Assembly (NCBI GenBank): GCA_015657535.1
Contig: JADHZB010001688.1
Span: forward strand, 13,746 to 69,093
Direction of reading: 5' to 3'
DNA from: Nephromyces sp. MM_2019
Taxonomy: Eukaryota; Apicomplexa; Aconoidasida; Nephromycida
Length of the DNA: 55,348 nt
Shown: positions 37,542-49,400 of the stretch, in pieces
Layout: each line of letters opens with the position of its first letter
How positions within the stretch are numbered: the first letter of the stretch is position 1
The notes under the pieces: generated by a model
Told to the model about the DNA's origin: nothing
What the model saw: the letters and a program-made list of their open reading frames with translations, nothing else
Database searches by the model: none
Position numbers and translations under genes: made by a program

Positions 37542-38069
37542 ATGGCTTTCGAGCCTTACGCTGAAGCTCTAGAATTGGTTGCAATGCGGGGGTTAAAGCG
37601 AAACAAGTCGAAGTTTTTATATCCTTTACTTGATTCTATTTTTTTCCTTTGCTTTCCCTTCAGCCTCAGCATCATAATTGTACTTTTTTACGGTATCGGT
37701 GCCAAAGTATGGCATTTGTCAAAATGTTATGAATTGCGTCCGGTGTGCATCAGGTTGACCTTGCCGGAAAAGTCTTGGACTGCATTGTTGATAATATCAA
37801 TAAAATTATAAGAAACTTGCGTTTTTTCGAAACAGAATCTGCTGTATGAAGGTCAAATAGAATCTTTTTTTCTGCATTTTGCTTTTTCACAGGCTTCATG
37901 GTCAAAGGTATTCCTTTGCTTCATTTCCCTATCCTGCGTTAATTGGTGTCTTCATTCGTGATGCGATTCAGAAGGTTGGTTTACGAAAAAATATATTTCT
38001 CATACCTGCCATAGGGTATTCCTATCTCGCAGGCTATTAATCCTTTGCTAAAGAACATTCAATTTAGCT
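37542..38069 (+). other. Exon-like stretches just upstream of the transporter
   Basis: ATG at 37542 opens MAFEPYAEALELVAM. After acceptors at 37753 and 38020 there are protein-like pieces (VDLAGKVLDCIVDNINKII; GIPISQAINPLLKN) ending in TAG at 38069, only 8 bases before the transporter ATG. The phases are only partly compatible. They could be a small separate gene, 5' exons of the transporter transcript or chance. Confidence 0.2.
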
Positions 38070-38076
38070 AGCGCCC

Positions 38077-41000
38077 ATGGCGCACTTAGGAATTATTCCC
38101 CCTCAGGTCTTTGGCCTCATCTCCATTATTATTCTCGTGGCCCTTTGGGTATCTTCTGGCTACATTTTGCAGTATATTGTGTCACTGCCCTCTGAAGACT
38201 CAGCTTCCCACAAAATGTTTACTCCATTGACTCTTGCTTATTTTAGTAGCAGCAGCCTGATCTTGTTACTGCCTATAACATTTATGTATGACTGCTGCCT
38301 TGGAGATGAACGTGGGGAACAGAGCGAAGAAATGGGGGAGGACGGAGTATATCGCTTTCATTCTGGGGAAATGCCTGGTCAGATTATTGGTCAGACAAAT
38401 GGATATCCTCACAATTTAGTAGACACTAATGACTTAGACAGAAGTGCGGTTTTGGAGCGTGGAAATGCTGCTCTTCAAGCTTCAAGGTGGAAGGGCTGGT
38501 TTGGTAGCCTCAAACCTTCAAGACAACAAGAAGATGAAGGCAGCAAGTACCTTGTAATGGAGGACGATGCCAACCCACTTTATGCTGCTTACTCTAACAA
38601 AAATGTGATTTCTGACCCAAGGCATGGGGTAATCAACGATCAGCATAGGGTTACGCAAGTTTCTGCTGATGATATTTTAAAAAATTATAATGAAACAGCA
38701 AGGCGGGCTGCACGGGATGCTGCCCGTGATCCCACTCCGCTTGCCAGTGGAAATATAAAATCTGCCTCTTCCAATGGGCCCAGCAATATCGCTGTTATTT
38801 TAGAGCATCGCCAATACGGGAGTATTGAGCCCAAAACTTTTAATTTTTATTCCTCACTTTATAAAATTGGGTTACTCCTATTAATCTGTGGTATATTCTT
38901 ATTTTATAGAACCACATGGATTCTGAGCGTCAAGGAGACTACTATTTCCATCAATTCTGTAGTGTATAACTCCTATGTGTTCGTTGTCCCTCTTTTTGCT
39001 TTGACCTTACTGAAAAATTCCAGCGTTACAGCATTGAAGAGTCTTTGTCTCTGCGTAGGATTTTTTGGGATTCTGGTGATTAGTGTAGGAAGTGGTAAGT
39101 CGAAGGAAGCAACTAGAATGGATTGCCTTGGTCGATGGAGTTTTTTTTAAATTTGAATGCTTGCTGTATTAGAGGCGAAATAGTGCTCTGATACAGGAAA
39201 ATTATGCTGAAGTCTGTAATATCATGAAAATTGCATATTGGCAGATTTCTGCTGAATATAAATCTACCTTTCCTATTTTTTGGCTGTGGCTTAGCTAAAG
39301 TTGCTTACGTTGTGTGTGTTGCTAGCCTCAAGTTGGCTTCTATGATGTCTTCGCTCAGAAGCTTCTGAATTCTTGTTTAGAGTTGTGATCGACAGTGAAT
39401 ACCTCGTAATATTTTCTGGCATGCCTTGAGGGGTTTTTAAAATGTGTGCTGAAGGCTTGGTTTCCTTGCAATACTCTGCTGAATGTTCGACTACTGTATA
39501 GAATAGCTTCTGGACGTAATGGCATATGTCAACCTACATTATGTGCTCGTGTTATTTGTGTCTTTTTACAATGTTTTATTAAACTAACCGGTTCCGGCAG
39601 CAGTTTAGGTATGCCTATATTTTTGGATTAAGCCTCAAGCTTTTCCTTCTCCCCTGGCAAGGGTGGAGCGCATGTGTGTCTGATTTTTTTTTGAGTATAG
39701 TAGGATTCCTTTAATTTCTTGGGTATTCTGCATTAACTCAGCTTAAACATATAATTTGCCCTACTGCCCATAATTTCTGTTATTTTGCACAGGTGTGTTG
39801 CGTATTAAGCTGGTGCCTGCCGCCATATCATGCAATTTTAGCAGCGTATTTTCTTTTGCGACACATCATCTTTTTAAACTGGTCAAATTTGTATGTGTGC
39901 TTTGTTAATAATACTCTGCTTATGCTATATAAAAATTATTATGTTTTCTTTGTTCCCGACAAGGTAAGTCAGCCGGTGCAGTTACGAAGCTGAATACAAA
40001 GAGAGGAATAGTGCTGACTTTTTTGAGTGCTATATGTTACGGACTATATACAGGCAAGTGTGGAATTTTGTTGTAGGAGGGTGTAATTGATAGTTGAAAT
40101 GTGGCATATTTCGATCGATTTTAAGTGTTGTGCTCTAGTTTTATAGATAAAATCAACTTTAATGTATTACTTCTCGGGTTAAAAAGTTATAGTATGCGGT
40201 AGATGGAAGATTAGACCTCAGGATATTATTTTTTGATGGGTTGAAAGTTGAATTTACATTGCCTGGCAGTATCTTATGTGCTAAGTTGAATCTGAACGGG
40301 GGGGATTAAATAATGATAATCTAATTGAGGGCCTCAAAGAGTGAGAGTGCGCTCGCTGTTTTCAGAGTTTGTGTATACAGTGATTGCTGTGGCAGTTTTT
40401 TAAGAAAGAATGATTCTAGAGCAATCACCCATTGCAATTCACAATAGTTTAATGCCTCATTTTGGGGATTAAAAGGGCCAGTTATATCGTGCCGAGAAAT
40501 TGCGTATTTTCTGGAGATATTCTTTCAATTTAAATCCCGCTCTGAAGCGGGATTTAGCCTCTTTTTTTTTACCTTTTGAAGTTTGGTTTTGGCCTTCGTT
40601 GTTTTACTACTATAGGGTAATCTGGTAGATATGTTCGTTTGGGAAGGTCTCTTTTATTCTACCATTTTGAGTGTTTTCAGCCGGTTCTTGCCTCTGCATG
40701 GGCTAAATTCTACAAAGTAGATTCTGTCGATTAATGCTTGAACTAAGCGAAAAGTGAATGGATTTTATGATTTTAGTTGTTTCGATGCATTTAATCTTCA
40801 AGCTTATGTGCACAAGGTTGCAAAAGATACTTTTGCTTTATTTCAAGAATAATTTCAACGAAGTACCTACCATCATGATGATCGTTTTGCCCTTAATGCA
40901 CATCTTTTTTTGCCTACTAAAAGCTCATCTTTACTATCCCCTGAAAATTTAGTAGTTTTGCTTTTTCAGATAGAATTTACCCCTTGTTTCTTGCAGTCCT

Positions 41001-41526
41001 TCTCAAAAAGTATCATGAAAACTTTAAAGGCCCTTCTCGGTCCAAGTGTCTTGCTATTAGGCTGACGGGCTATCAGGGCGTCATTACGCTACTTTTGGGT
41101 CTTATAATATCCTATATCCTGCACCTAACCAAAGTTCAAAGTTTTGAATTACCATTTAGAACAAAAGAGGAGGCAACCTACCTTTTGATCACTATGGTCT
41201 ACAATATATTATACTACAGTATCCTTGCATTTGCACTGGAGTTATGCTCGCCGGTAATGGTGGCTGGCGGCTCTGTTATGGTAGCGCCCGTAAGCTTTAT
41301 TATCGACTGGCTCGTTTTAGGAGAAAAGTCCACTTATCTAGAGTTAGCTGGGTGTTTGTTGGTATTTGTTAGCTTCATTGTTATCACGTTTGAAGAGATA
41401 TATTCTAGTGGTTATCTTCAAAGTCAGCAGGACGCAGTAGACACTCTGGATGAGTGTGGTGAATTGAGCGGCTTGCTGCCTGATATGAGGTATCCGGAGG
41501 CTAGGGAAGTTGCTTGTGTAAGATAG
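38077..41526 (+). CDS. SLC35F/EamA-type membrane transporter
   Basis: Exons 38077-39094, 39982-40053 and 40997-41526 join in phase to a 539-residue protein with about ten membrane helices, the layout of the drug/metabolite transporter superfamily. Helices 1 and 2 lie near residues 11-34 and 50-70. A hydrophilic loop of about 185 residues follows, with helices 3-5 at the end of exon 1, helix 6 (GIVLTFLSAICYGLY) in exon 2 and helices 7-10 in exon 3. The helix 6 block resembles SLC35F5 (AMLYAVYIVMIKRK), and VMVAPVSFIIDWLVLGE near the end matches the family's last EamA block. Such carriers move nucleotide sugars, thiamine or drugs across Golgi, vacuolar or mitochondrial membranes, and the substrate cannot be predicted. 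Intron 2 has a GC donor (cag|gcaagt). The start is the first ATG after an in-frame stop, immediately before helix 1. Confidence 0.85.
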
Positions 41527-44500
41527 TATACTCGGGATTTTCCCTGGCTGTCCTGTTGGTGTAGCTTTTTTGAAACGACAACTGGCTGGATTCAGAGGCA
41601 GGAAATGTGATCTATTCAAAGAAAAAATGATTATTCGCATAGTAATTTAATGAATTGTATTATACCTATTCAAATTATGACGCGCCTCCGAGGAAAATGG
41701 ATGATATCATACCACTTTACTTATGAATCCTCATAAAATTGGGGGGGTGCGAATGCATTTCAAGATAATAATAAAGTCCTGCCGATAATTCAGTAGATTT
41801 GAGGTGTAGCAAACAAACTTTCTCGAATATCTTTTTTATAAACTTTTAAAGTATCTTGTTCCACGTCCATTTAGCTGGTACTTAGTAGAAGATTATTCCT
41901 ATTAGGGCATTGTACTTGCGCCTATTCTCTTACGCTTGCTGTTAGAGCGAAAAAAATTGATAAGACCATCATTCTAATAACTTTTTCTCGGATTTCTCTG
42001 CCTCTCCTGGCATCTCCTGCTTGCTTATTTGGTTTGATGCTTAGTATAATATAATTAGTGATGGCGTGACACTAAACCGCCGTATAATTACAACCCTGAA
42101 GTTACTGCGTTCCATGGAGCCATCGCTGCTTCTGTTTAGCTTAAGTGATTAGTCCTGATAATTGCACGAAAAATTCACCTAGATAACTACGGCAAGAGTC
42201 TTCCACTACATCCTTTGTATTGAGGACTTATTGTGCACTTTTTAGGAGCATCCAGATACAAAAACAGTAAATATTTTAGCTCTTTCAAGTTTTATTACTT
42301 TTTTCTCTCGTCTATGCTCTTTGCTGGCTATCGGTGCCTTTAGCCTAATTGAGTTATACAAGCATGTTTTTTTGATGAATATATCGTCCGCTTTTCCGAG
42401 TGCGCTGCATATTTTAATGATTTTCGCAGTATCAAGCACTTCTAAAAGATTTGCGTCGTCCCTTTTTTTAATGATTCACCATTCAGGTCAGCCTTCAATT
42501 CCCTGCTCTTATATTAGTAGTGCGGTTCTTGCATTGACCTGAAGCTTTCCTTCAAATAATGCCATGCTTCTATCGAAAACTAGCATCTCCATTTTCTATA
42601 AAATGTTTTTGTTTTTGGGTTACTGAACTACAAGTAATTCGTTACCCTCTCTGAGAAAATCGCTGAGGCTAATGCAGTTGAAAAATATGGTGTGATTTGG
42701 GTGATTTCCATAGAATTTATGGCAATGTAGCCTTTTTGCAGGTTTCAACTCACAATTCTGCCAGATAGCACCATGTATCTTTCACAGTGATATTATCCCT
42801 AATGTTGCGAGGCGACAATAAATTCTACTTTATGGGTCAACTTGATTCCGTGTACGCTTGACATCTCACTTCAAACCGGCGCCAGTTTTTCTGAAACCCC
42901 GCGGAAAACAAAATTTTTCAAACTTTCGTTACTTTTCAATACTACTAAACCATATGTGCGAGACTTTTTTTTTATTTTTTAATTATACTAGATCACGTAG
43001 GTGAAGGGGCGCTGAGTGCCTTTTCTTTGCTGAGCGGTGTACCATATATCTATTTTTCACGCGGGGGGAATCATTTGCATTGTAGTAAGACGATAAATCT
43101 TACTTCGCATTCAGCGCTATTAACTTTCAATTTTATAGCATCCGGCGAACCTTATATAGCTGTCGACGCTGGTAACTAGGAAACTTGCGATTGTCTTCAG
43201 TCGTCGCTGCATACTGAAATGGCATGTCTTCTTGTGATCACCCATTGTGAATTCCAAGAAGTCTTAGAACTATTTATATTCCCCCGCCGGTACCATAGCT
43301 AATGAAGAGTTTAAAGATTGCTTCTTGCGGACTCTCGCCTAGGCAAAGCCCTCGGGACAAAAAAAACTGCAAGCTCTTCGGTTTTTATGCTTGACGTTTG
43401 GGTAAGCGGCCTTTTTATCAAGCTAAGAAGCCTGTTTGTAGGCTTAAAGCCGTGTGTTTGCTTAGTTCGAAAGCCAAGCAACGCATTAGCTTTAAGGCTA
43501 CATAAGCAAAGATTGAAACATTTTTGAGCTTTATTTAGCTACGCAACGCACCTTCATGTAAGCAGTTCTCGGTGCGCTTTCGAGTGCATGCAGCATAACC
43601 TACGCCGCCACTACACTGCGGTAAGAGTATCAGAAGCCAGCAAAATCCTTTAGACTTCCCCGAAGTTGCCTCAAAACTTGATGTCTTGACTTAAGAGGAT
43701 CAATAAAGTATCGTGGGCGCAGGTCAGGTTCGTCGCATTACTGCCGTAAGGTATCCAGCGTTGGCAGCAAACTGCTTTCCATGTCCTTCACAGGATCAAC
43801 ATTGCCTAGAGCTTCACCTTACGCCAACACAGCTTTCGACTCATCTTTATTAGTTTTTCATGAGCATACCTTTGTTTAAAATTTCACTTCTTCTGCCATT
43901 GAATTGGTGTGCTAAAGTGTACTTGTGAATGTGTTACCACCACTCTACGCTTTTTTAAAGTGGTTACTGCTTGGAACCATAGCAACTCCCACGTAACGTA
44001 CAGCACTATGTAGAGTAGCTCTACACTCTGCAACTTTTTAGATTGGAGTTTCTCTGCTATTGGACTCAACTTCGGACCAGCTAATATCCTGTATATCCTT
44101 TATACTTTGCGCACACCCTCCTTGCTTGCGTTGCATTTTACCTTATACAGGATACAACACCAGACGCCAGCCATCACAGCAGAGATAAAAGCAAACTCGC
44201 TGATTTCACGTAGTGATGTTTCAAGGTGCAGTACAAACGCAATCCAATAGATAAGTGTATTCTAGAAGAGGTGTGATACTTCATTTGCCGCTGCTAATCC
44301 GCTCCACGCCATAGTTTGAGATGCAACTACAGTCGGAAGCACACCAAAACCGCAGCTACGCATTCACGACAGGTTACTTCAACTTATAATATTCCAAGTA
44401 GTTTCGCCGAAAGGCAAAGCAACTAGATTAGAATTGGCACCTCTAGCGTATCCTTCCAAATAACAAGACGCTTAGTCGCGCGTAGCATACAAATCTGGAT

Positions 44501-46489
44501 TTCCTTACTATAGGCATCAGAGCCTCCACGGCAAGACGATTGCTTTACAGGAAAATTATGTAACTTCATAGCTATACCCAAAATATATTATATAAGCTAA
44601 TCAACACAAGCGGAACTGTAGTATCCACCGTTCCAGTCTCTTATCGGCATGTTCCAACCGAAGTTTTTCTATAAATGTACAACTTGCGGGGTGTTAAAGG
44701 TAAGAATTCTACAATTTTCCAGGTTTATTCTTCGCACAAGCGTCTCGACAAGCTGATCTCCATCGCTTTTTCCACAATAACTCGTATTACGCGAATCCCC
44801 AGCAACTCCAAAGAGAGAATTCAATTCGGTATGCAAACAATACGTAGCAGCTAGAAATGCAGTATTGCAAAAAAGAAAATCACTCGCCTCTCTACAGGGG
44901 CTAGTAAAATTAAGGGCTTTAAAGTCGATGGTAAGCATACACACATGGGAATGTATGCGGGCATTATTTAGTGCGCAAGCCGCCAAATCTAAAGCTCTCG
45001 TAAGAGTTTAAAGTTTCGAAAGGAGTCAGGCATCATACAAAGGAAATTGCAAAGGTGATCAACAGAGTCGGCCGCAGACCAAGTAAGGCCGGCAAGATTA
45101 AATCAAGATTTGAAACTAGTTGTTACCAGAACCGCTCCACCCTTGCACACTCAGTTCATTCTCATTTTACAAACTCAAGAGAGATATTAAAATGAAAGGG
45201 ACAGTTCACGATCTACCAATACCGCTGCCAATTCTCAATATGATGCATTGAATCCTACCAATAGGAAAGACATTGATTCAGCGTAGAACTAAGAGAGCTG
45301 CGAGCCCATTCTCATACAAGGTAGTATCAAACCGGCATAGGTGTCCGGTACAAAACGTTACACATAAAGTAACTAGAGGCAGCTATCCGGTAATCATGAA
45401 AATAGTCTCATTATCTTGATATTAATGTTTCACACAAACCTTCAAGGCTTTCACAATTCCAGGAGAAGACACTACTATGTGGATTATATATTTTAAAGCA
45501 CCTGTGTAGTGTGTATAGCTTCGCGTAACTACAAATATAAAAGCAGAGCGGCATATATAACAAGTGTCAGCATTTTTAGTTCCTTATTCACAATGACATC
45601 ATAAACTTGCTGAACACATGGAAAAGTAGTCTAGGAAAGCTGCGAAAAACTGTATGCAAGTAAAGAAACAAAAAAAGTGCGAAACAATGTGTGTGCTCGA
45701 GAAGCAGAAAATGCGCATAGCCTCTACCCACGATAAAAGTGACAACAGTACGCCAATGCCGAATTGTCTTTGGAAAACTTCAAAATATATTCTAAAAAAG
45801 TGTCAAAATTAAAGTAGTTTTAGTGGATTAAAACACAGGAAAGAGTTTCAGCCGGATCAACGCCGCTGCATTATGAAAAAGTAACAATCTTTAAGTTATT
45901 TCAGTAACTCATTAGTCGCAGAATACCAATGCACAACATCGGGAAAGAAGCTGTACACTTGAAGTGCAATCAGCAGGCCAGAATAATACTACGGGTTTGA
46001 CGGTGACATGTATAAAAGCTTACTAGGAAAAATTTCTTGGAAAATTGGCTTATTTTTAAACTTTCACGTTACAGAGTACTTCTACGATACCACAGCAATA
46101 TACAGCAAAACAATCCACTCTCATATAGCTGTCAAGCAATTACAAAGTTAAAGTAACTCAACCAATAATATCCCTACGGGAGAGAGAGAGAGAGACACTC
46201 TCAAAATCGCCCAAGAGCAGACAACATGAACTTAGTCTATTCTATCGCTAGCTTAGACACGTAGCCATCCCAAATTTCTAAAAATGGTAGAGGAATCTTC
46301 GCATATACATTTTCTTTAACACACACACACACCAACACAAAAAAGGAATCCATTAGTACTCTAGTAGAAATACACGATTCTTGCACTCCTTTGGTCACGA
46401 GCAGCAACCACATCAATAACAAGTATATAAAACTGTAAAAAATAATCCAAAGGATCTTTTGAGACCTTCACGGATGATATAGGTAAACA
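41527..46489. other. Intergenic region between convergent transporter and OGDH genes
   Basis: About 5 kb containing both 3' ends. The longest frame is 44986-44669 (-), 105 codons, which could follow the acceptor gagctttag and ends NCRILTFNTPQVVHL before TAG. It has no recognised family and no joined exons. A lysine-rich minus frame at 42439-42242 and its antisense partner are also open. A seven-G run lies at about 41742 and a short (AG)n at 46180-46194. Nothing else is supported. Confidence 0.4.
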
Positions 46490-49400
46490 TTAGGAATGCT
46501 TGTATTTACTTTCGTAAACCTCAACATATGAGTGCTTCTTTCTAGTAAGATCAAACGCATCAGCCAACAACTGATTGAGCTGCTCTTTATGAACAGAGGA
46601 ATCGCCGACAGCCACAGAAGGATGCACATCACGTCCAACGTAGAGAGGGGTTCTTATACCGTTAGGCTCTCCCATATGCCTTAGAAGTGACTCGATTCTC
46701 TTTGACGTGTAAAACCAGGGGCCTACAATCAATGAGTTGTAAGAGCGAGATTTTTCCTCTTCTTTGAGTATCTCAAGTGACTACTTTTGCGTGTGTAGAG
46801 CAACAACAAACAGCAAAAGCTGATCTCACCGTGTGGACAGAAGAGGCAAATCACAGCAACATACACAAACAGAAAGCACACACTGAAATATCAGCATCTT
46901 AGTAGCAGGTTATAATATGAGTTAAAAGGCAAAGGGTAATAGAAGTTCTAATATATCGCAAGAGCCTTTTACAAATGCACCCAAAAGAACAAACACACAT
47001 ACACACACACCTGCTGTATGGAAAACCCATTTTCCACATTTCAAGGTGGAAAATCGCCAAAATTCAGCGAATCAGTTGATACGATAAAAAAACTACCCAA
47101 CAGAATATATATACAGGCAGATATCATACTCAACAGGGCATACACACAGAGATGCTTCTCTCCACGGTGTATGTACTCCACTGCTAATAAACACAAAAAA
47201 GATACTGAAATACATGCAAAAACCCACATTGTAATATACGCCAACAGCAATACGCAAAACCAACCATAAAAAGCAGGAAAAAACCATCTTCACCGTTTCT
47301 TCACTACTTTTTATATCAGTCACATCACTACTAGCTTAAAGCATGAGATGCTATATTATGCAGGCATAATTTCCTTCATTAACTGCACAGAAAATCCATC
47401 AAAAGTACTCCTTTCTTCTCGCTTAAAAAATATCTTAAATTTACAAATAAAACGAAAAGCCTAAATACTTTATACATTTCAAACATTTATTTGACAACAG
47501 ATCAACTCTTGAAGATGCTTCAAAAAAACAGAAATAACCAAATTAATATTTTTAAAAAGCAAAATCATAATAACAGGCTTAATTTTGTTATTGTATCAAA
47601 ATCTAAAGATAAAATTCATGAAAATTCGCGTCTTCAACATTTGAAAATCATAAAAAAAAACACCGTTTTGATGCTTTTTTTGCTTGATTATATCGAAATC
47701 TACTTAACATATTGATGAACTCCAAAAAAAAATACGACTTTATAAAGAAGCAGTAGGAATAGAAGCATAAATATCAGCAAAAAAAACTGTTTTGGAACAC
47801 TAGGTATACTTCATACACACACAAAATATATTCACAAAAAAACCAAGAAAATTCCCCAAAAATCACCATTATTCATAGGTTCTTCCTGGGCCCACACAAC
47901 ATCTTGAAGATTGGGGTAATGCTTAAGGTCTTCAATCATTTTGTCGAAAGGAAAGGGTGAGAGCTGCTCAACGCGAGCGATTGCTACATCCTTCGCGCCA
48001 AGCTTATCTCTATGAGCTTTTAGTACATAGTAAACCTGCCCGGAGCACAAGATCATCCTCTTTACATTGAGAGGATCTGAACCTTCCAGAGGGATATCAG
48101 GAATATACCTGAAGAAGAGGAAGATGAAGATGAAGATGAAGAAGATGAAGAAGATGAAGAGGAAGAAGAGGAAGATTAAGAAGAAGAGGATGAAGAAGAA
48201 CAGGATGAAGAAGATGAAGAAAAAGTATCATTAAATCATTTAAACCCGGAGAATTTAGAGCTAAATATTCGCCTTCTATCAACAAGTCAAAGTTTCAAAG
48301 ACAGCTATACCACACAAAGCTAGAGAAGATGAAGTAAAAGCATCTCTAGAACTTAGCCAGCTCCTATTGAAAAAATGAATCGCACACACGTCAACACATA
48401 ATCCATCTGGAGGGATAGCTAGGAAAAAAAAGCGTTCTAAACAGAGCAAATGAGTTGCCTATGTTTTATCGCTTACATATTTAATGAACGTAGGATAACA
48501 TTACACACAAAAATGCCAGAGTTCTGGTAAGAATGCGGGTATTGACTTCAGCACACTCACAATACCATTTGATCTAGCATGAAGGCTTGAACTAATTTAG
48601 AGCTTTTCTTAAACAGCAGATTCTATGTAGTTGAAAAATATTACGAGAAATCAGCGATGCTAAAGGCAGAGAAAACAGCGAAATGTATACAACTATAGGC
48701 TCATCTGCTACAGGAAAAAGCAATGAAAAAAGTCCGGTAGCTGAGCAAAAAAATGTAAGCCAGCAAGTTATAACCAGAGCACACACTAAAGCTACACACA
48801 CGTGTTACAGCACCACGCACACAACGTGTTATACTATAACACACAATCAAAACTACCATACACACACACACACACACACAATGTAAAATACCACACACCT
48901 CAAGAACCTCGTATCCTCCTTCATCAAATCCAACGAGCAAAACGCGGCTCTCAATTTAAGCATTGCTTTCGGGGTGAACATAATGAGAGGCTTTCTAAAT
49001 CCTCGATGCATCTGACGCCTCAAGGCATGGAAAGTATTTGACGGCAAAGTGCAGTTCACCACTTGAATGTTGTGCTGCTGAATAACTGAACTTTGAGTTA
49101 ACTCCCAGTTCTCTGGATGTATAACATCTTCACGATCATCACAAAGTTGTAGGAAACGTTCTATTCTGAAGAAAAAGTCATGAAAGGAGGCTTTATAAAT
49201 TTCAGGATTTGAGGATGATTTCTGTAAGAGTTGAAACATTAAAAAAAGGGGGAAAAGGGGGGGAAAAGGGGAGGATAAGGGGGGAAATTCCACACTACTG
49301 CCATGATGTCAATCAGTAGATCTCAAAAGAGCCAAACTAAATGTAAAACCATACTGAACACACAGTAATCAAGAAATACACCCTTTGAAAAAACAAAAGA

